From Gloeothece verrucosa PCC 7822 (GTDB lineage Bacteria > Cyanobacteriota > Cyanobacteriia > Cyanobacteriales > Microcystaceae), in NCBI RefSeq assembly GCF_000147335.1, contig NC_014502.1, positions 186,001-250,000 on the forward strand: a stretch of DNA of 64,000 bases, in the 5' to 3' direction. The notes under the pieces are model-generated. The model had not been told where the DNA came from. It ran no database searches and saw only the letters and a program-made list of their open reading frames with translations. Each line of letters starts with the position of its first letter. Positions within the stretch are counted from its first letter, which is position 1. A program made the translations under genes and the position numbers. Positions 17,702 through 29,659 of this stretch are shown piece by piece.

Positions 17702-18355
17702 TGTACATTGTAAAATTGTTGTCCAGTTTTTGTAGAATTAATGTCCAGATTTTTACGCGGCTTGAATAGTCTCAAGTCCTGTTCAATCAAGGAGTTGAGC
17801 GATTGGATAGCCCCCAAATCGGCACACCCGGCTTTTGTAATAAATGATGTCCAATATTTTTCAAGCCGGCAAAATTTTTGTATTAAATGCTGTCCTTTTT
17901 TCTTTTAATTATCACAGAAGCGAGAGCGATCGCTTTTTTTGGTGACTGAAGCAGCGCAAAGCGCAAAGCAAGCTACAGGCATAAAAATTTAAAAAGATGA
18001 AATTGAAAGACGATTATCACTGAAATAGAAATGTTATGGCTCGATTAATCAAGAATTGAGTTGCACTTCAAGAGTCAAACAAAGGGTAGCCGCCTCTGCG
18101 AACCCTTCGTGTCGCTGCGCGTTCGCGCAGTAATGTCTTGACGACAGACTTTGCAGCGCAGCGCGGACATTTTTAACTTTCTTGGACACTAATTGTACAA
18201 AACGAGAAAAAACTTTGAAAGCAAAGACTTTTTGTCAGAGCCACTTTTGGGTCAAATTGCTCACGTGCCAGAAGCAATAAGCTTACTGACCATTTTTAAG
18301 TATTGGGAAGCAGACAACAATTCTACAAAATTGGACAATAATTTTACAATGTACA
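17702..18355. mobile_element. Non-autonomous Tn7/CAST-like miniature transposon with 5-bp target duplication
   Basis: The element begins TGTACATTGTAAAATT and ends with the inverted counterpart AATTTTACAATGTACA. It is flanked on both sides by AATGA (17697-17701 and 18356-18360), a 5-bp duplication as made by Tn7-type transposases. Related TGTA-n-ATTAATG-TGTCC units recur inside both ends: 17731-17747, 17836-17853 and 17879-17896 on the left, and inverted at 18184-18199, 18313-18327 and 18333-18355 on the right, as expected for TnsB-binding sites. The TGTACA termini and AATT-TGTC repeats resemble ends of cyanobacterial type V-K CAST elements. No transposase or Cas gene lies inside, so it must be moved in trans. 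Confidence 0.88.
18098..18126. repeat. REP-like dispersed palindrome, copy 2, inside the miniature transposon
   Basis: GCGAACCCTTCGTGTCGC followed by TGCGCGTTCGC is a 29-bp variant, in reverse orientation, of the repeat at 35510-35538. It sits in the interior of the Tn7-like element. Confidence 0.6.
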
Positions 18356-18360
18356 AATGA

Positions 18361-18723
18361 GAGATATTATCATTAACTTAATTGTTAAGTTTTGTGAATA
18401 GATCGGCGAACCCCCCCCTCTACAGGGTGTATCGCAAAGGGGTTAAAGAATGGCTATAAGTCCTGATATACATCCTTTACAGCTTATTCAACAATTCATA
18501 AACACCTTTTCAACAAGTCTTCAACAACAGTTTAACAAGCTCCTGTGTTGAAATTGTATAACACTTAGCTGAAAAGGGTTACAGGCTTTGTCAACACTTT
18601 TGACTCGTTTGGGGGGTGAGTTAAATTTTTGAGTTGTTTGATGTCAATAGGAGCAATAACTGTCCTGAAATCAGAAATAATTGTTATAATTGTCAAGTCT
18701 AAGTTAATTGTTGTTTTTTGATT
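18361..18723. other. AT-rich repeat region, replication origin candidate
   Basis: About 360 bp without a gene. It holds three TTCAACAA-type direct repeats (near 18486, 18508 and 18521), the inverted pair GTGTT...AACAC around 18546-18565, and the imperfect palindrome ACTTAATTGTTAAGT near 18374. The region is strongly AT-rich and lies downstream of the replication helicase gene. This is the pattern of an iteron-type origin, but the repeats are short and degenerate, so the call is tentative. Confidence 0.35.
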
Positions 18724-18948
18724 ATGGACAAATTAACTCGGCAACAAAAAATAGCTCAGTTGAAAGCTGAACGTCATCAAGAAGCCAGAATGGCGATCAA
18801 GGACTGTTTACAACAAAAATCGGTTTTTGCTCAATTGCTATTGAGAGCCGATATTTATAGCAGATATTGGTTGACCAAAGCTGAATTTAAGAGACTTGTC
18901 GCGGAAATTTCTTGGGAGTTAGCTCTAGAAAAGTCCGACAAAGTTTAA
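18724..18948 (+). CDS. Small hypothetical protein
   Basis: Start chosen at ATG 18724 (MDKLTRQQKIAQLKAERHQE). The 74-residue protein is basic and helical with no recognised family. It follows the putative origin region directly, so a copy-control or replication accessory role is possible but unproven. Confidence 0.5.
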   Translation: MDKLTRQQKIAQLKAERHQEARMAIKDCLQQKSVFAQLLLRADIYSRYWLTKAEFKRLVAEISWELALEKSDKV

Positions 18949-18992
18949 AAAACTTTATATTGTTCAAATAGTCAAAGAAGTTCAGACTGTAG

Positions 18993-21900
18993 CTAAATAA
19001 TAGCTAAATTAGTTAAGTCACCGGTGTAACCTGTAATCTCAATAATTGCATCAGTGCTGGCACTAAAGCCGGCTGTACCATTATTAAGAGCCAGGAAAGT
19101 GCGCGTGGTGGTTCCTTCGACAAAAGTAAAAATAGCGGCTCCGTTTTTAACGAAGTTAGTGGAATTAAATACCGATGCGATGGCGGCTTCACTTAATTGG
19201 GTGACTTCTCCTAACTTCATCACTGATGCGGCTCCTACAGCACCAGAACCATCAATCAAGTCTACACCAATCTTAAGATCGCCGATACGGTCAAAATTAG
19301 CTAATAAGGAATCAGTTAAAGGATTAATCACGAATGTATTAACGCCGCCGCCGCCTGTGAACGAATCAGAACCTGCCCCACCGGTAAGTCTATCATCACC
19401 GTTTCCCCCGTCGAAAACATCATTACCCGCACCACCAATCATCGTATCATTTCCGTCCCCTCCGTAGAGGGTGTCGTCACCATTACCGCCATTAACACTA
19501 TCATTACCGCCTCCTGCCGATAAAATATTAGCTCCTGTGTTACCAGTCAAAGTATTATTACTACTGTTGCCGGTTCCTGTGAGATTACTACTACCCGTGA
19601 GGGTAAGATTTTCTAAATTATCCCCAAGGGTAAAGCTAACCGAAGCGTTAACGCTATCAGTTCCTTCGGCCAGATTTTCAGTAATGACATCATTGATATG
19701 ATCGACGGTGTAAACATCATTTCCGCTTCCGCCAACAAGAGTATCGCTACCCGCTTTCCCATCAAGGCTATCATTGCCTTCATTTCCCTTTAAAGTATTA
19801 TTACCACTATTGCCGGTGAGAGTATTATCAAGACTATTTCCTATACCTTCAAGGTTGCCGGTACCGGTTAAAGTTAATTTTTCGAGATTAGCACTTAAGG
19901 TATAGCTAACCGAAGTGTTAACACTGTCAGTCCCTTCGGCCAAGTTTTCGGTAATGGCATCATCGATACTATCAACGGTGTAAACATCATTCCCTAAGCC
20001 GCCGATTAACGTATCATTGCCCCCCTTCCCATCAAGGCTATCATTACCTTCATAACCTATTAGAGTGTTATTACCACTATTGCCCGTGATAGTATTATTA
20101 AGATTATTACCTACCCCGTCAATGTTGCCGGTACCGGTTAAAGTTAATTTTTCGAGATTAGCACTTATTGTATAGCTAACCGAAGCGTTAACACTATCAG
20201 TCCCTTCATCGGTATTTTCAGTAATGATATCCTGAATGCTATCAACTATGTAAACATCATTTCCAACACCACCGATTAAGGTATCGTCTCCTCCTTTTCC
20301 ATCGAGGGTATCGTTTCCTTGAAAATCCGTCAGAATATTATTACCATTATTGCCAGTCAAGCTGTTATTAAGATTGTTACCGGTTGCGTTAAGGTTGCTT
20401 ATGCCAAGTAAGGTTAAATATTCAAGATTTTCTCCTAGGATATAGCTAAGGTAAGTTTTAACGGTATCGGTGCCGGCGTTAGGATTTTCAACAATCAAAT
20501 CGCCGCTACTATCGACGGTATAAGTATCATTACCATCGCCACCAATCATCGTATCATTTCCCAATTGGCCGTCAAGATCGTCGGCCCCGGGCCCGCCGAT
20601 AAGTTCGTTATTGTTATTGTCTCCATCATCATTGTTAATGGTAGCGATAACCGCCGCCGTTGTACCTTTAATATAGGCTGTGTTATCTAAAAGAGTAATG
20701 CTAACCGTTTCATGGGATTCAACAGTAGTATCACCTGTGGGATTAAGAGTTAGGGATGCTTGATTATTATTAGCCGCAAAGGTAATACTTCCTGTCGTAG
20801 CTGAAAAACTCGCCGCACCGGAGGAAGTATAATCATTGTTAAAGGTAGCACTACCTCCCACACCAAAGTTAACGCTTAAAGCGCCTTCGGTTGAACCTGT
20901 ACGGGTAAAGGTATAAATTAAGTTAGTAGTTCCGTCTTCATTGACTGAGGTAGGACTAACGGCAAGGGTAATAGTGGGAAGAACATCATCATTAATAATT
21001 GTTCCTGTTACTGCGCTTGTTGTTCCTACAGTATAATTGGCTGAACTACTGAGGGTTAAAGCAACGGTTTCATCGCTTTCAATGGTTGTATCAGAGGTGG
21101 GATCTATGGTTAGCGTAGCTGTAGATGAATTGGCGGCAAAAGTGACTGTTCCGCTAGTAGAGGTAAAACTCGCCGCACCGGAGGAAGTATAATCACTGTT
21201 AAAGGTAGCACTACCTCCCACACCAAAGTTAACGCTTAAAGCGCCTTCGGTTGAACCTGTACGAGTAAAGGTATAAATTAAATTAGTCGTTCCGTCTTCA
21301 TTGACTGAACTTGGACTAACAGCAAGAGTAATGGTAGGAAGACTAACATCATCATTAATAATTGTTCCTGTTACTGCGCTTGTTGTTCCTACAGTATAAT
21401 TAGCTGAACTACTGAGGGTTAAAGCAACGGTTTCATTGGTTTCAATGGTTGTATCAGAGGTGGGATCTATGGTTAGCGTAGCTGTAGATGAATTGGCGGC
21501 AAAAGTGACTGTTCCGCTAGTAGAGGTAAAACTCGCCGCACCGGAGGAAGTATAATCACTGTTAAAGGTAGCACTACCTCCTACACCAAAGTTAACTGTT
21601 AAAGCATTGGCGGTTGAACCTGTACGAGTAAAGGTATAAATTAAATTAGTCGTTCCGTCTTCATTGACTGAGGTAGGATTAACAGCAAGGGTTATGCTAG
21701 GAAGGGGATTATCATCATTAAGAATGGTTCCTGTCACTGCGCTTGTTGTTCCTACAGTATAATTAGCTGAACTACTGAGGGTTAAGGCAACGGTTTCATT
21801 GGTTTCAATGGTTGTATCAGAGGTGGGATCTATGGTTACCGTAGCTGTGGATGAATTAGCGGCAAAAGTGACTGTTCCGCTAGTAGAGGTAAAACTCGCC

Positions 21901-24900
21901 GCACCGGAGGAAGTATAATCACTGTTCCAGGTAGCAGTACCTCCCACACCAAAGTTAACTGTTAAAGCATTGGCGGTTGAACCTGTACGAGTAAAGGTAT
22001 AAATTAAATTAGTAGTTCCGTCTTCATTGACTGAGGTAGGATTAACAGCAAGGGTTATGCTAGGAAGGGCATTATCATCATTATTAATTGTCCCTATTAC
22101 TGCTGTGGTTGTCCCAATTAGATAGTTAACTGAACTACTTAGAGTTAAAGCAACTGTTTCGTTAGTTTCAATCGCTTGATCTGGAATTGGGTCTATAATG
22201 ACTGTAGCCGTAGATGCACCAGGAGCAAACGTAACTGTTCCTAAACCAACCCCAAAACTTGCCACACCAGAGGAAGTATAATCACTATTAAAGACTGCAA
22301 TTCCTCCAACTGTATAATTAACCGTAAGGGAATTAGTCATTAAACCTGTGCGGCTGAAAGTATAGACTAGGTTAGTTGTCCCGTCTTCTGTTACAGAGGA
22401 AGGATTAACAGCAAGAGTAATAACAGGAAGAGAATCATTGGTCTCGACAACAGTAAAGGAATCTTTGGCCAAGGTTGTTCCATTCAAGCGGAGATCTATT
22501 TGCCACTCCCCAAGATCTGGCACATTAGGTAAGTTTATTCCCGCCATTCTCCATCCGAAAGAGTATTTTGTTGCATCCCAATGTATTTGTGAATATAAAT
22601 TCCCGTTTGGTCGGTAGAAGTAAAAATCGAGATTGTCGCCGGTGTCGGTGCCAAAAAGATTTGACCAAAAGTAGGCTTTTTGCCCTGCACCCTCATTTTG
22701 AAAGAAAACTTTGTGATCTGTTGGACGATTATAAAATTCTGCTTGAGTGGGAACATAATTTGTAATACCTTGAGCCAAAGAGCCAAAAACGTCATCGGCA
22801 TAAGGTACTGAAGTAGCCCACCAACGTTCAGGATTTAAATATGTTTCTACAGGCTGGCCATTTTCATAGACGACAAAGTGAAGATGAGGTCCGGTTGAAT
22901 AACCCGAACTGCCAACCTGCCCCATCGGCTGACCTGCCACTACTGTATCGCCGACCTTTACAGTAATAGAGTCTTTCTTAAGGTGTCCATAGGCAGTTCT
23001 GATATTATTACCATGATCAATGACAATGCTATTAGATTTATCCAATGGCCCTGTATTATCTCCAAAATAGCGATCATACTCCCCATCATGTACAAAAATC
23101 ACTGTGCCGGCTGCTGCTGCATTAACGGAAATGCCTTTATCCATACCTGCAAAGCTACCAGCTATTCCGTAATCTATTCCATTATGTCCATCACCCGTAT
23201 ATTTTCCGCCACGATAATCGATAATTCCTGAACTTGAATCGAGGTCAACGTAATTGACAATCGTCCAATCAACATAGGGAATTCCACCGATGGGGGAAAC
23301 CAATAATCCTCCTGTTTTAGATGAATCATTATCATTATTAATAATCCCAATTCCTTGACTATCACTAATAGTTGCGTTAGTAGGATTAGTTAAGTTAATA
23401 AAAAAGGTTTCATTTTCTTCAGTAAGTTTATCCCCATAAACGTATGCAGTTATAGTTTGACTAGATACCCCTGGATTAAAAGTTAAGGTTCCAGGTTTAG
23501 CAACATAATCTAAGCCGGCAAGTGCTGTGCCATCGGCAATATTAAAATCAACTGTAACTAAAGAGGTGCTAGGACTTGATAAACTAACGGTAAATATAGC
23601 TTTAGTAATGCCATTATTTCCTTCTACAACGGTGACATCGTTAATAGATAAGCTTGGCTTAGGTAAGGTGTTTAGGAGAAGATTAATAGGATTACCTTGA
23701 TAATAATTTTTAACGGTAATTGTTCCATTTTGAGCTAATTTTATCAGTAAATCGTTTCCGTTTTTGGTTTGAGTCACGTCAGAGCTATAATAAGCTGATA
23801 AATCTAAGGTGTCATTACTATCAGTATTCCAGTAGATATCATTTCCGGTTTGACGAGTGGGACTATAACCTTTAAATGTATTGGCGGCACTATTGGCAAA
23901 AATTTCATCATTGCTGCTAGAGTTAATGACATTTTCGATTAAAACATTGTAAGCAATGACTGTTCCATAATTTGAGGTATAATAAGTGATTCCATTAACC
24001 GTATAAGTGGCAGCCTTGTAGTCGCTTTGAGGGGTTAATATTCCCCCTGGAGTTAAGTCTAAATGATAGCCTGAAGTATTAGGAGTTAAGTTAGAAAAAT
24101 CAAAAGTATCTGAGCCGCCGCTATCCCAAAGTAGTTGTTTAAGTTGATAGGGGCTTTCTAAAAAGGTTTGTCCATTAACTGAGAATTTATCAGTCCTAGC
24201 CGAAAATTGATAGGTGGTGTTGGTTTCGTTGTATTGTTTAGCTCCGTAGAGATATTGTAGGGTTTTGAGATCATAGCTCATGAAAGTTGCGGGTGATAAA
24301 CTTCCTCCATAACTTGCCATCAGTGTATTATCACTATGAATTTTATCAGGAGATAAAGTAACATTTCCTTCATGAGGATGTTTTAATCCTAAAGCGTGTC
24401 CAAGTTCATGAATTAAAACACCATAAAGACCATTTCCAACAACTATTTGAGAATTCTCAAAATTATTCGCTCCTTCTAAAGGATAAAAAACGGGATTAAG
24501 AAAAACGTCACCGGCACGGTTGTCAATTAAATAATCAGAAAATGGTTTAGAAGCATAACCCGCCCAACTTGGGCTAAGATCTGGCCGCCCAGATATTGAG
24601 TTCATAAAACGGATACGTCCATAATTATTTGGAGTTTCAGTGACTTCTACAAAATCGATATCAATGACATTTTCTAACCAGTTGAAAATCTTTCTAACAT
24701 TATTTTTGACCTGTTCACTCACTTTTCCGGGTATTTCACTGTCATAATAAGCATGATCAAAGATTTCTTCTGAGTAAAAACTGTAAGTTAGCTTTTTATT
24801 ACCCCAAGTTAATTTCCATTGATCTTTATTCTCATATAGTAAAGAATCAATTTGATAGTCGCCAGAAGGGCTTGTAGCTGTTGTAGTTGCAGATGTTACT

Positions 24901-27900
24901 GAAGCATTTGTAGGTACGATAGAAGCATTAGAAGCATTATTAGGCAAAGTAGTGGTTTGAAGGCTAGAAGTTATGGCATCATTTGAATTAATGTTAGTCT
25001 GATTAATGCCGCTAGTAGTGGCAACAGATGGAGTTGTTGTTACTGAATTATTACCAACAACAGTTTTGAGTTGAGAAGAATTAATAACCGAACTAACATC
25101 GATAATTTGTAATCCTGACCAAGCATCAGCCACATAAGCATTTGAACCTACCACTGATACTGATTGAGCCGTATAAGGCGTATCATAAGTAGCCTTAAGA
25201 GTGGGTGCAGTTTGATTAGAAATATCAATAACTTGTAACCCTGACCAATCATCAGCAATAAAGGCTAAATTTCCCACTACTTGTATGCCGTTTGCATAAC
25301 CCGGAGTATCATAACTTCCAACTAATACCGGAGAAGCTGGATTAGTAACATCAATAATTTGTAATCCGAAAAATTGGTCTACAACATAAGCGTAGTTACC
25401 GATGACTTGCAACCCTTTAGCATAACTCGGAGCGTTATAAGTTCCTTTCAAAACGGGAGAAGTCGGATTAGTGATATCAACAATGTGTAACCCTAACCCA
25501 TCATTAACCAGATAAGCTAAATTATTAACTACTGTTACAGCTTTAGTGTTAGAAACCGTGTAAGTTCCTATCTTAACCGGGGCAGTTTTATTGCTAATAT
25601 CAAGAATTTCTAGCCCTGACGAATGAGAACCAACATAAGCAATCTGACCGACTACGGTGATTGCCAAAGCCGCCCCGGGAGTTTTATAAGTTCCTTTGAG
25701 AGTGGGAGCAGCAGAATTAGTGATATCAATAATGTGTAATCCTGAATCCCAATCGGCAACATAAGCATAATTATCTGAGATCGCGATTTCGTTAGCTAAA
25801 TGAGGAGTATCATAAGTTCCTTTGAGAGTGGGAGAAGCCGGATTAGTGATATCAAGAATTTGTAATCCAGAAGTATGATCAGCAATATAAGCCAAATTGC
25901 CCACCACTTTGACATCCCAAGCATGACCCGGAGTATCATAACTTCCTTTAAGAGAAAGGTCTGATAAATTAGTTAAATTAATCGAAAATTGTTCTTCATA
26001 AGATAACCCTCCTTGTCTAGTAGTTCTAACTCGAATGCTGTAACTTGTTTTGCTTTCGTAATCTAAGATTTTATTCGTTTTAAGTTGATTTCCGTCAACA
26101 GCAAAGCTGGCATTATCTGTATCTCCGACACCTGGAACTAAGCTATAACCAAAGGTATAATTAGGGTCAGTATCAGTAGTATTAAATGTGCCGATAATCG
26201 TACCTACCGCTTGATTTTCCGCGATGCTATTATTGCTGAGAGTTATATCTGTTGGGGTTTGATTACTCCATTCATTGGGATTAAGTTCTAATATTTGTAG
26301 TCCAGACTGATCATCAGCAACGTAAATCTTATTATTACTCACACTGACCCCAAAAGCCCATCCAGGTGTATCATAAATTGCCTTAAGAACAGGAGAGGAA
26401 GGATTAGAAATATCAAGAATTTGTAATCCGCTTTCTCTATCGGTAACATAAAGATAATTATCCTTTACCGCTAACTCATCAACATAACTGGGAGTCCCAT
26501 AGTTGGCTTTAAGAACTGGTGAAAAAGGATTGGTAATATCAAGAATTTGGACTCCAAAATCCCAATTAGCAACATAAGCGTTATTGCCATCTATAGTTAG
26601 GCTTCTAATATGATGAGTATAATTATTAAAAGTTTTCTTTAAAATGGGAGCGCTAGGCTTAGTAATATCGAGAATTTGTAGCCCAACGCTCCAATCCGCA
26701 ATATAAGCCACATTTCCTAATATTGTTACTCCAAGACTCCAACCCGGAGTGTCATAACTCCCCACTAAAAAGGGAGAACTCGGATTAGATATATCAATGA
26801 TTTGTAATCCTGACCCATTATCAGCGACATAAGCTAAATTTCCAACCACTTTAACATCTAAAGCGGCATCAGGTGTATCATAAGTTCCTAACAGAATAGG
26901 GGAAAGAGGATTACTAATATCGATGATTTGTAGTCCCGATTTTCCATCGGCTACATAAGCATATTTGCCGGCAATAGCTACTCCTTTTGACTCTCCAGAA
27001 GTATCAAGATTGGCTTTAAGAATAGGATTGTTAGGGTTACTAATATCGATAACTTGTAATCCCGATTGCCAATCACCAACGTAAGCATAATTCCCATTAA
27101 TTTTTAGTTTTTGAGCCGACCCAGGAGTATTATAAGTTCCCTTAAAAGTAATTCCACCAATATCATCAATTTTGATAGTCAGTTGTTTTTCATAAGATAA
27201 CCCTTTACTGTCGGTAGTTTTAACCCGAATGCTATAACTTTTTTTCTGTTCATAATCAAAGATGCTATTTGTTTTAAGTTGATTTCCTTGAATAGTAAAT
27301 AGGGCATTATCTTCGGCTCCTGTGCCTGTAACAAGGCTATAGGTAAAGACATTATCCCCATCAGGATTAAATGAACCAACTACCGTTCCTATTGGTTGAT
27401 TTTCAGCTACAGCATTATTACTTAAAATAATATCTTTTGGGGCAGAACCAACAAACTCACTGACATCAAAAATTTGTAATCCTTGCCCATCATTCGCAAT
27501 ATAAACTAAATTTCCTACGACTTTTATAGAGTTAGAAGAGTTAGGAGTCTTGTAACTAGCTTCTAGTATTGGGGCTGTTGGATTAGAAATATTAATAATT
27601 TGTACTCCCGATTTTCCATCCGCTAAAAAAGCATAGTCTCCTACGACTGTTATTTCTTGAGTATCTCCCGATGTATCGTAACTTCCTACAAGGGTTGGGG
27701 CAGTTTTATTAGAAATATCAATAATTTGTAGTCCTGCTGTTTCATCAGCAATATAAGCTAAGTTACCGACAATTTCTAAATCAAAAGCACTACCAGGAGT
27801 ATTATAAGTTCCTACTAGACGGGGAGTTGTTTTATTAGAAATATCAATAATTGCCAATCCTGCATTCTCATCAGCAACATAGGCATAATTTCCCAAAATT

Positions 27901-28212
27901 TTTACTTCTCGCGCACTGCCAAACGTATCAACAGTTCCCTTAAGAAATGGTGCATTAGGGTTGCTGATATCGATAATTTGTAATCCGGCTCCCGAATCAG
28001 CCACATAAACATAATTATCAACAACGGTTAGCCCATGAGCAAAACCTGAAGTATCATAACTTCCCGATAGAGTTGGTGTGAGAGGATTAGAAATATCAAT
28101 AATTTGAAGCCCTAAAGAACCATCGGCTACATAAGCGTAGTTTCCAATTCCTGTTACTCTTCTGGCACTACCAGGAGTATTAAAAGTCGATATAACAGAA
28201 GGGGTAGAGGGG
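18993..28212 (-). pseudogene. Giant LVIVD / M10 metallopeptidase / M23 / Calx-beta / RTX protein, 5' end lost at an IS
   Basis: The frame has no start codon. It stays open upstream of the internal GTG at 28004 until it meets the IS end at 28213, so the N-terminus and signal are gone. In protein order: LVIVD beta-propeller repeats (LQIIDISNP pattern, about 28210-25090) with two cadherin-like inserts; an M10 serralysin-type zinc peptidase with HELGHALGLKHP at 24375-24410 and a FMSYD Met-turn; one Calx-beta; an M23/LytM domain (HNGIDY near 23180, GPHLHF near 22880); a series of Calx-beta repeats; RTX GGxGxDxLxGG repeats (about 20600-19350) and a type I-secretion-like tail. It was presumably a secreted calcium-binding surface protein. 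At least 3,070 codons survive. Confidence 0.85.
20640..22440 (-). repeat. Tandem Calx-beta repeats of about 360 bp
   Basis: Five consecutive Calx-beta units in the giant gene. The phrase GCCGCACCGGAGGAAGTATA recurs at intervals of about 360-363 bp (near 20812, 21172, 21535 and 21898). The middle copies are almost identical at DNA level, indicating recent duplication or gene conversion. Confidence 0.8.
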
Positions 28213-29366
28213 CAGGGCTATTTCATTCTAGATGGTAGGATATGTATGGTAAAATAAGAACAAAGAAAATAAATGTCTGAAATAGCTATTCTTCAAGCGT
28301 TTGAGGGAATGCCTGATGAGCGGCGTGGGCAAGGTAAGAGACACTCCTTATCATTGTGCCTGGCTCTGTTCACCTTAGCTATAGCGGCAGGAAATCAAGG
28401 TTTTGAAGCGATAGGAGACTGGCTGAAGTCTTACAGCCAAGAATTAAGGCAACTCTTTGAAGTTGAGAGTCTTCCTTCATATAGTACCATTCGCCGTGTG
28501 CTTCTAAAGGTCGACTATGTTGACTATGCAACTAGATTAAGTCAGTTCTTTGGAGTAATTCCTGAACCTGGAGAGACCGTGAGCTTGGATGGGAAAACTC
28601 TCAAAGGCTCTTATATAGTACAAGAAAATAATCCGACGAGCGAACCTCACCCTGCGGTCATCTTAGTAACTGCTTATGTAGTAGAAAAGGGCTTAATTTT
28701 GCCCCCATTACAGGTAGAATTTGGCAGTAATGAAATTACCGCCTTACCAGAATTAATTAAAGATTTAGCCTTATTTGGGATGGTTTTTGCTTTTGATTCG
28801 ATGAATACTCAAAAAAAAACTGTTGAAACCATTGTCAAAACCGGAAACCATTATATTGCAGCAGTCAAAGGAAACCAGCCTACTCTTTATGATGGAATTC
28901 AAGCTCAATTTTTACCTACTGAAACTTTCACACAAGTTAATAAGGGGCATGGACGAACTGAAAAACGGACAGTAGAAATTAGTAAAGTCGGGAAACATAT
29001 TGCCTCAAATTGGACAAATGCCAGTACAATTATTAAAATTCAAAGAGAAAGAAAACTCAGGAATAAAATAGAAAGAGAGACTTGTTATTATATTTCAGAT
29101 TTACGAGAATCAGCTTCTCAATTTGCCGAAAGAATTAGAGGATATTGGGGAGTAGAAAATCGTGTTCATTATATCAGAGATGTTACTTTTGGAGAAGATC
29201 GTTCTCGAACCCGAAGTGGTTTTCTTCCTTCTTTATGGGCAATTACCAGAAATTTGGCCATCAATCTCTACCGAGGAGCCGGATTTACTAACATGGCCAA
29301 AGCACAGAGATATTGTGGTTATGGACTGAAGCATATTTTGGCACTTTTTAGAATGAAATAGCCCTG
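28213..29366 (+). mobile_element. ISAs1-family insertion sequence
   Basis: The element is bounded by perfect 18-bp inverted repeats, CAGGGCTATTTCATTCTA at 28213-28230 and its complement at 29349-29366, and carries one transposase gene. The outer flanks (TAGAGGGG and TGATCAAG) show no target duplication, and the left neighbour is the LVIVD gene while the right is an IS5-type remnant. The element therefore probably marks a deletion or recombination junction, not a simple insertion. Confidence 0.9.
28273..29361 (+). CDS. ISAs1-family transposase
   Basis: A 362-residue DDE transposase. The N-terminal part (MPDERRGQGKRHSLSLCLAL) and SLDGKTLKGSY (first catalytic Asp region) are hallmark ISAs1 sequences. 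VFAFDSMNTQKKTVE holds the second Asp, and YWGVENRVHYIRDVTFGED the region of the final Glu. The stop codon lies inside the right inverted repeat. It appears intact and full length. Confidence 0.92.
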   Translation: MSEIAILQAFEGMPDERRGQGKRHSLSLCLALFTLAIAAGNQGFEAIGDWLKSYSQELRQLFEVESLPSYSTIRRVLLKVDYVDYATRLSQFFGVIPEPGETVSLDGKTLKGSYIVQENNPTSEPHPAVILVTAYVVEKGLILPPLQVEFGSNEITALPELIKDLALFGMVFAFDSMNTQKKTVETIVKTGNHYIAAVKGNQPTLYDGIQAQFLPTETFTQVNKGHGRTEKRTVEISKVGKHIASNWTNASTIIKIQRERKLRNKIERETCYYISDLRESASQFAERIRGYWGVENRVHYIRDVTFGEDRSRTRSGFLPSLWAITRNLAINLYRGAGFTNMAKAQRYCGYGLKHILALFRMK

Positions 29367-29659
29367 TGATCAAGGTTATCAAGGAACTAGGTTTCAAAAA
29401 GGAGTAGAAAACTTATCAAACGCAATTGTTGAAGTCATGAAAAGAGAAGGCAAAGGATTTCAATTATTAGCTAGAAGATGGGTAGTTGAAAGAACGTTTG
29501 CATGGTTGCTCAAAAAACGCCGCTTAGTGGTAGATTACGAAAAATTTCCTGAAACCAGTGAATGTTTTATTTATATAGCTATGGTTCATTTGATGTTAAA
29601 ACGATTAGCTCAGGAAAAATTGCCCCAGACTGCTTAATATTTTCTTTACAAACAGTCTC
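29367..29659 (+). pseudogene. IS5-type transposase remnant, 3' end of element
   Basis: Only the C-terminal 90 residues of an IS5-family transposase remain (DQGYQGTRF, then RRWVVERTFAWLLKKRR and YEKFPETSECFIY), ending at 29637. The right terminal repeat ends near 29659; its complement GAGACTGTTTGTAAAG resembles the end GAGGCTATTTATAAAG of the IS at 52964. The 5' part is missing at the ISAs1 border. Confidence 0.8.

Noticed and set aside
17702..18355. A complete CAST locus
   Set aside because: No tnsB, tnsC, tniQ or cas12k gene and no CRISPR repeat or tracrRNA-like sequence is visible inside or near the element; only the ends are present.
19054..19701. Long plus-strand frames rich in Leu, Pro and Ser
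   Set aside because: They are antisense shadows of the RTX repeats; periodic composition keeps stops away.
20640..22440. Regularly spaced repeats suggesting a CRISPR array
   Set aside because: Period (about 360 bp), reading-frame continuity and Calx-beta translation show protein repeats, not short repeats with unique spacers.
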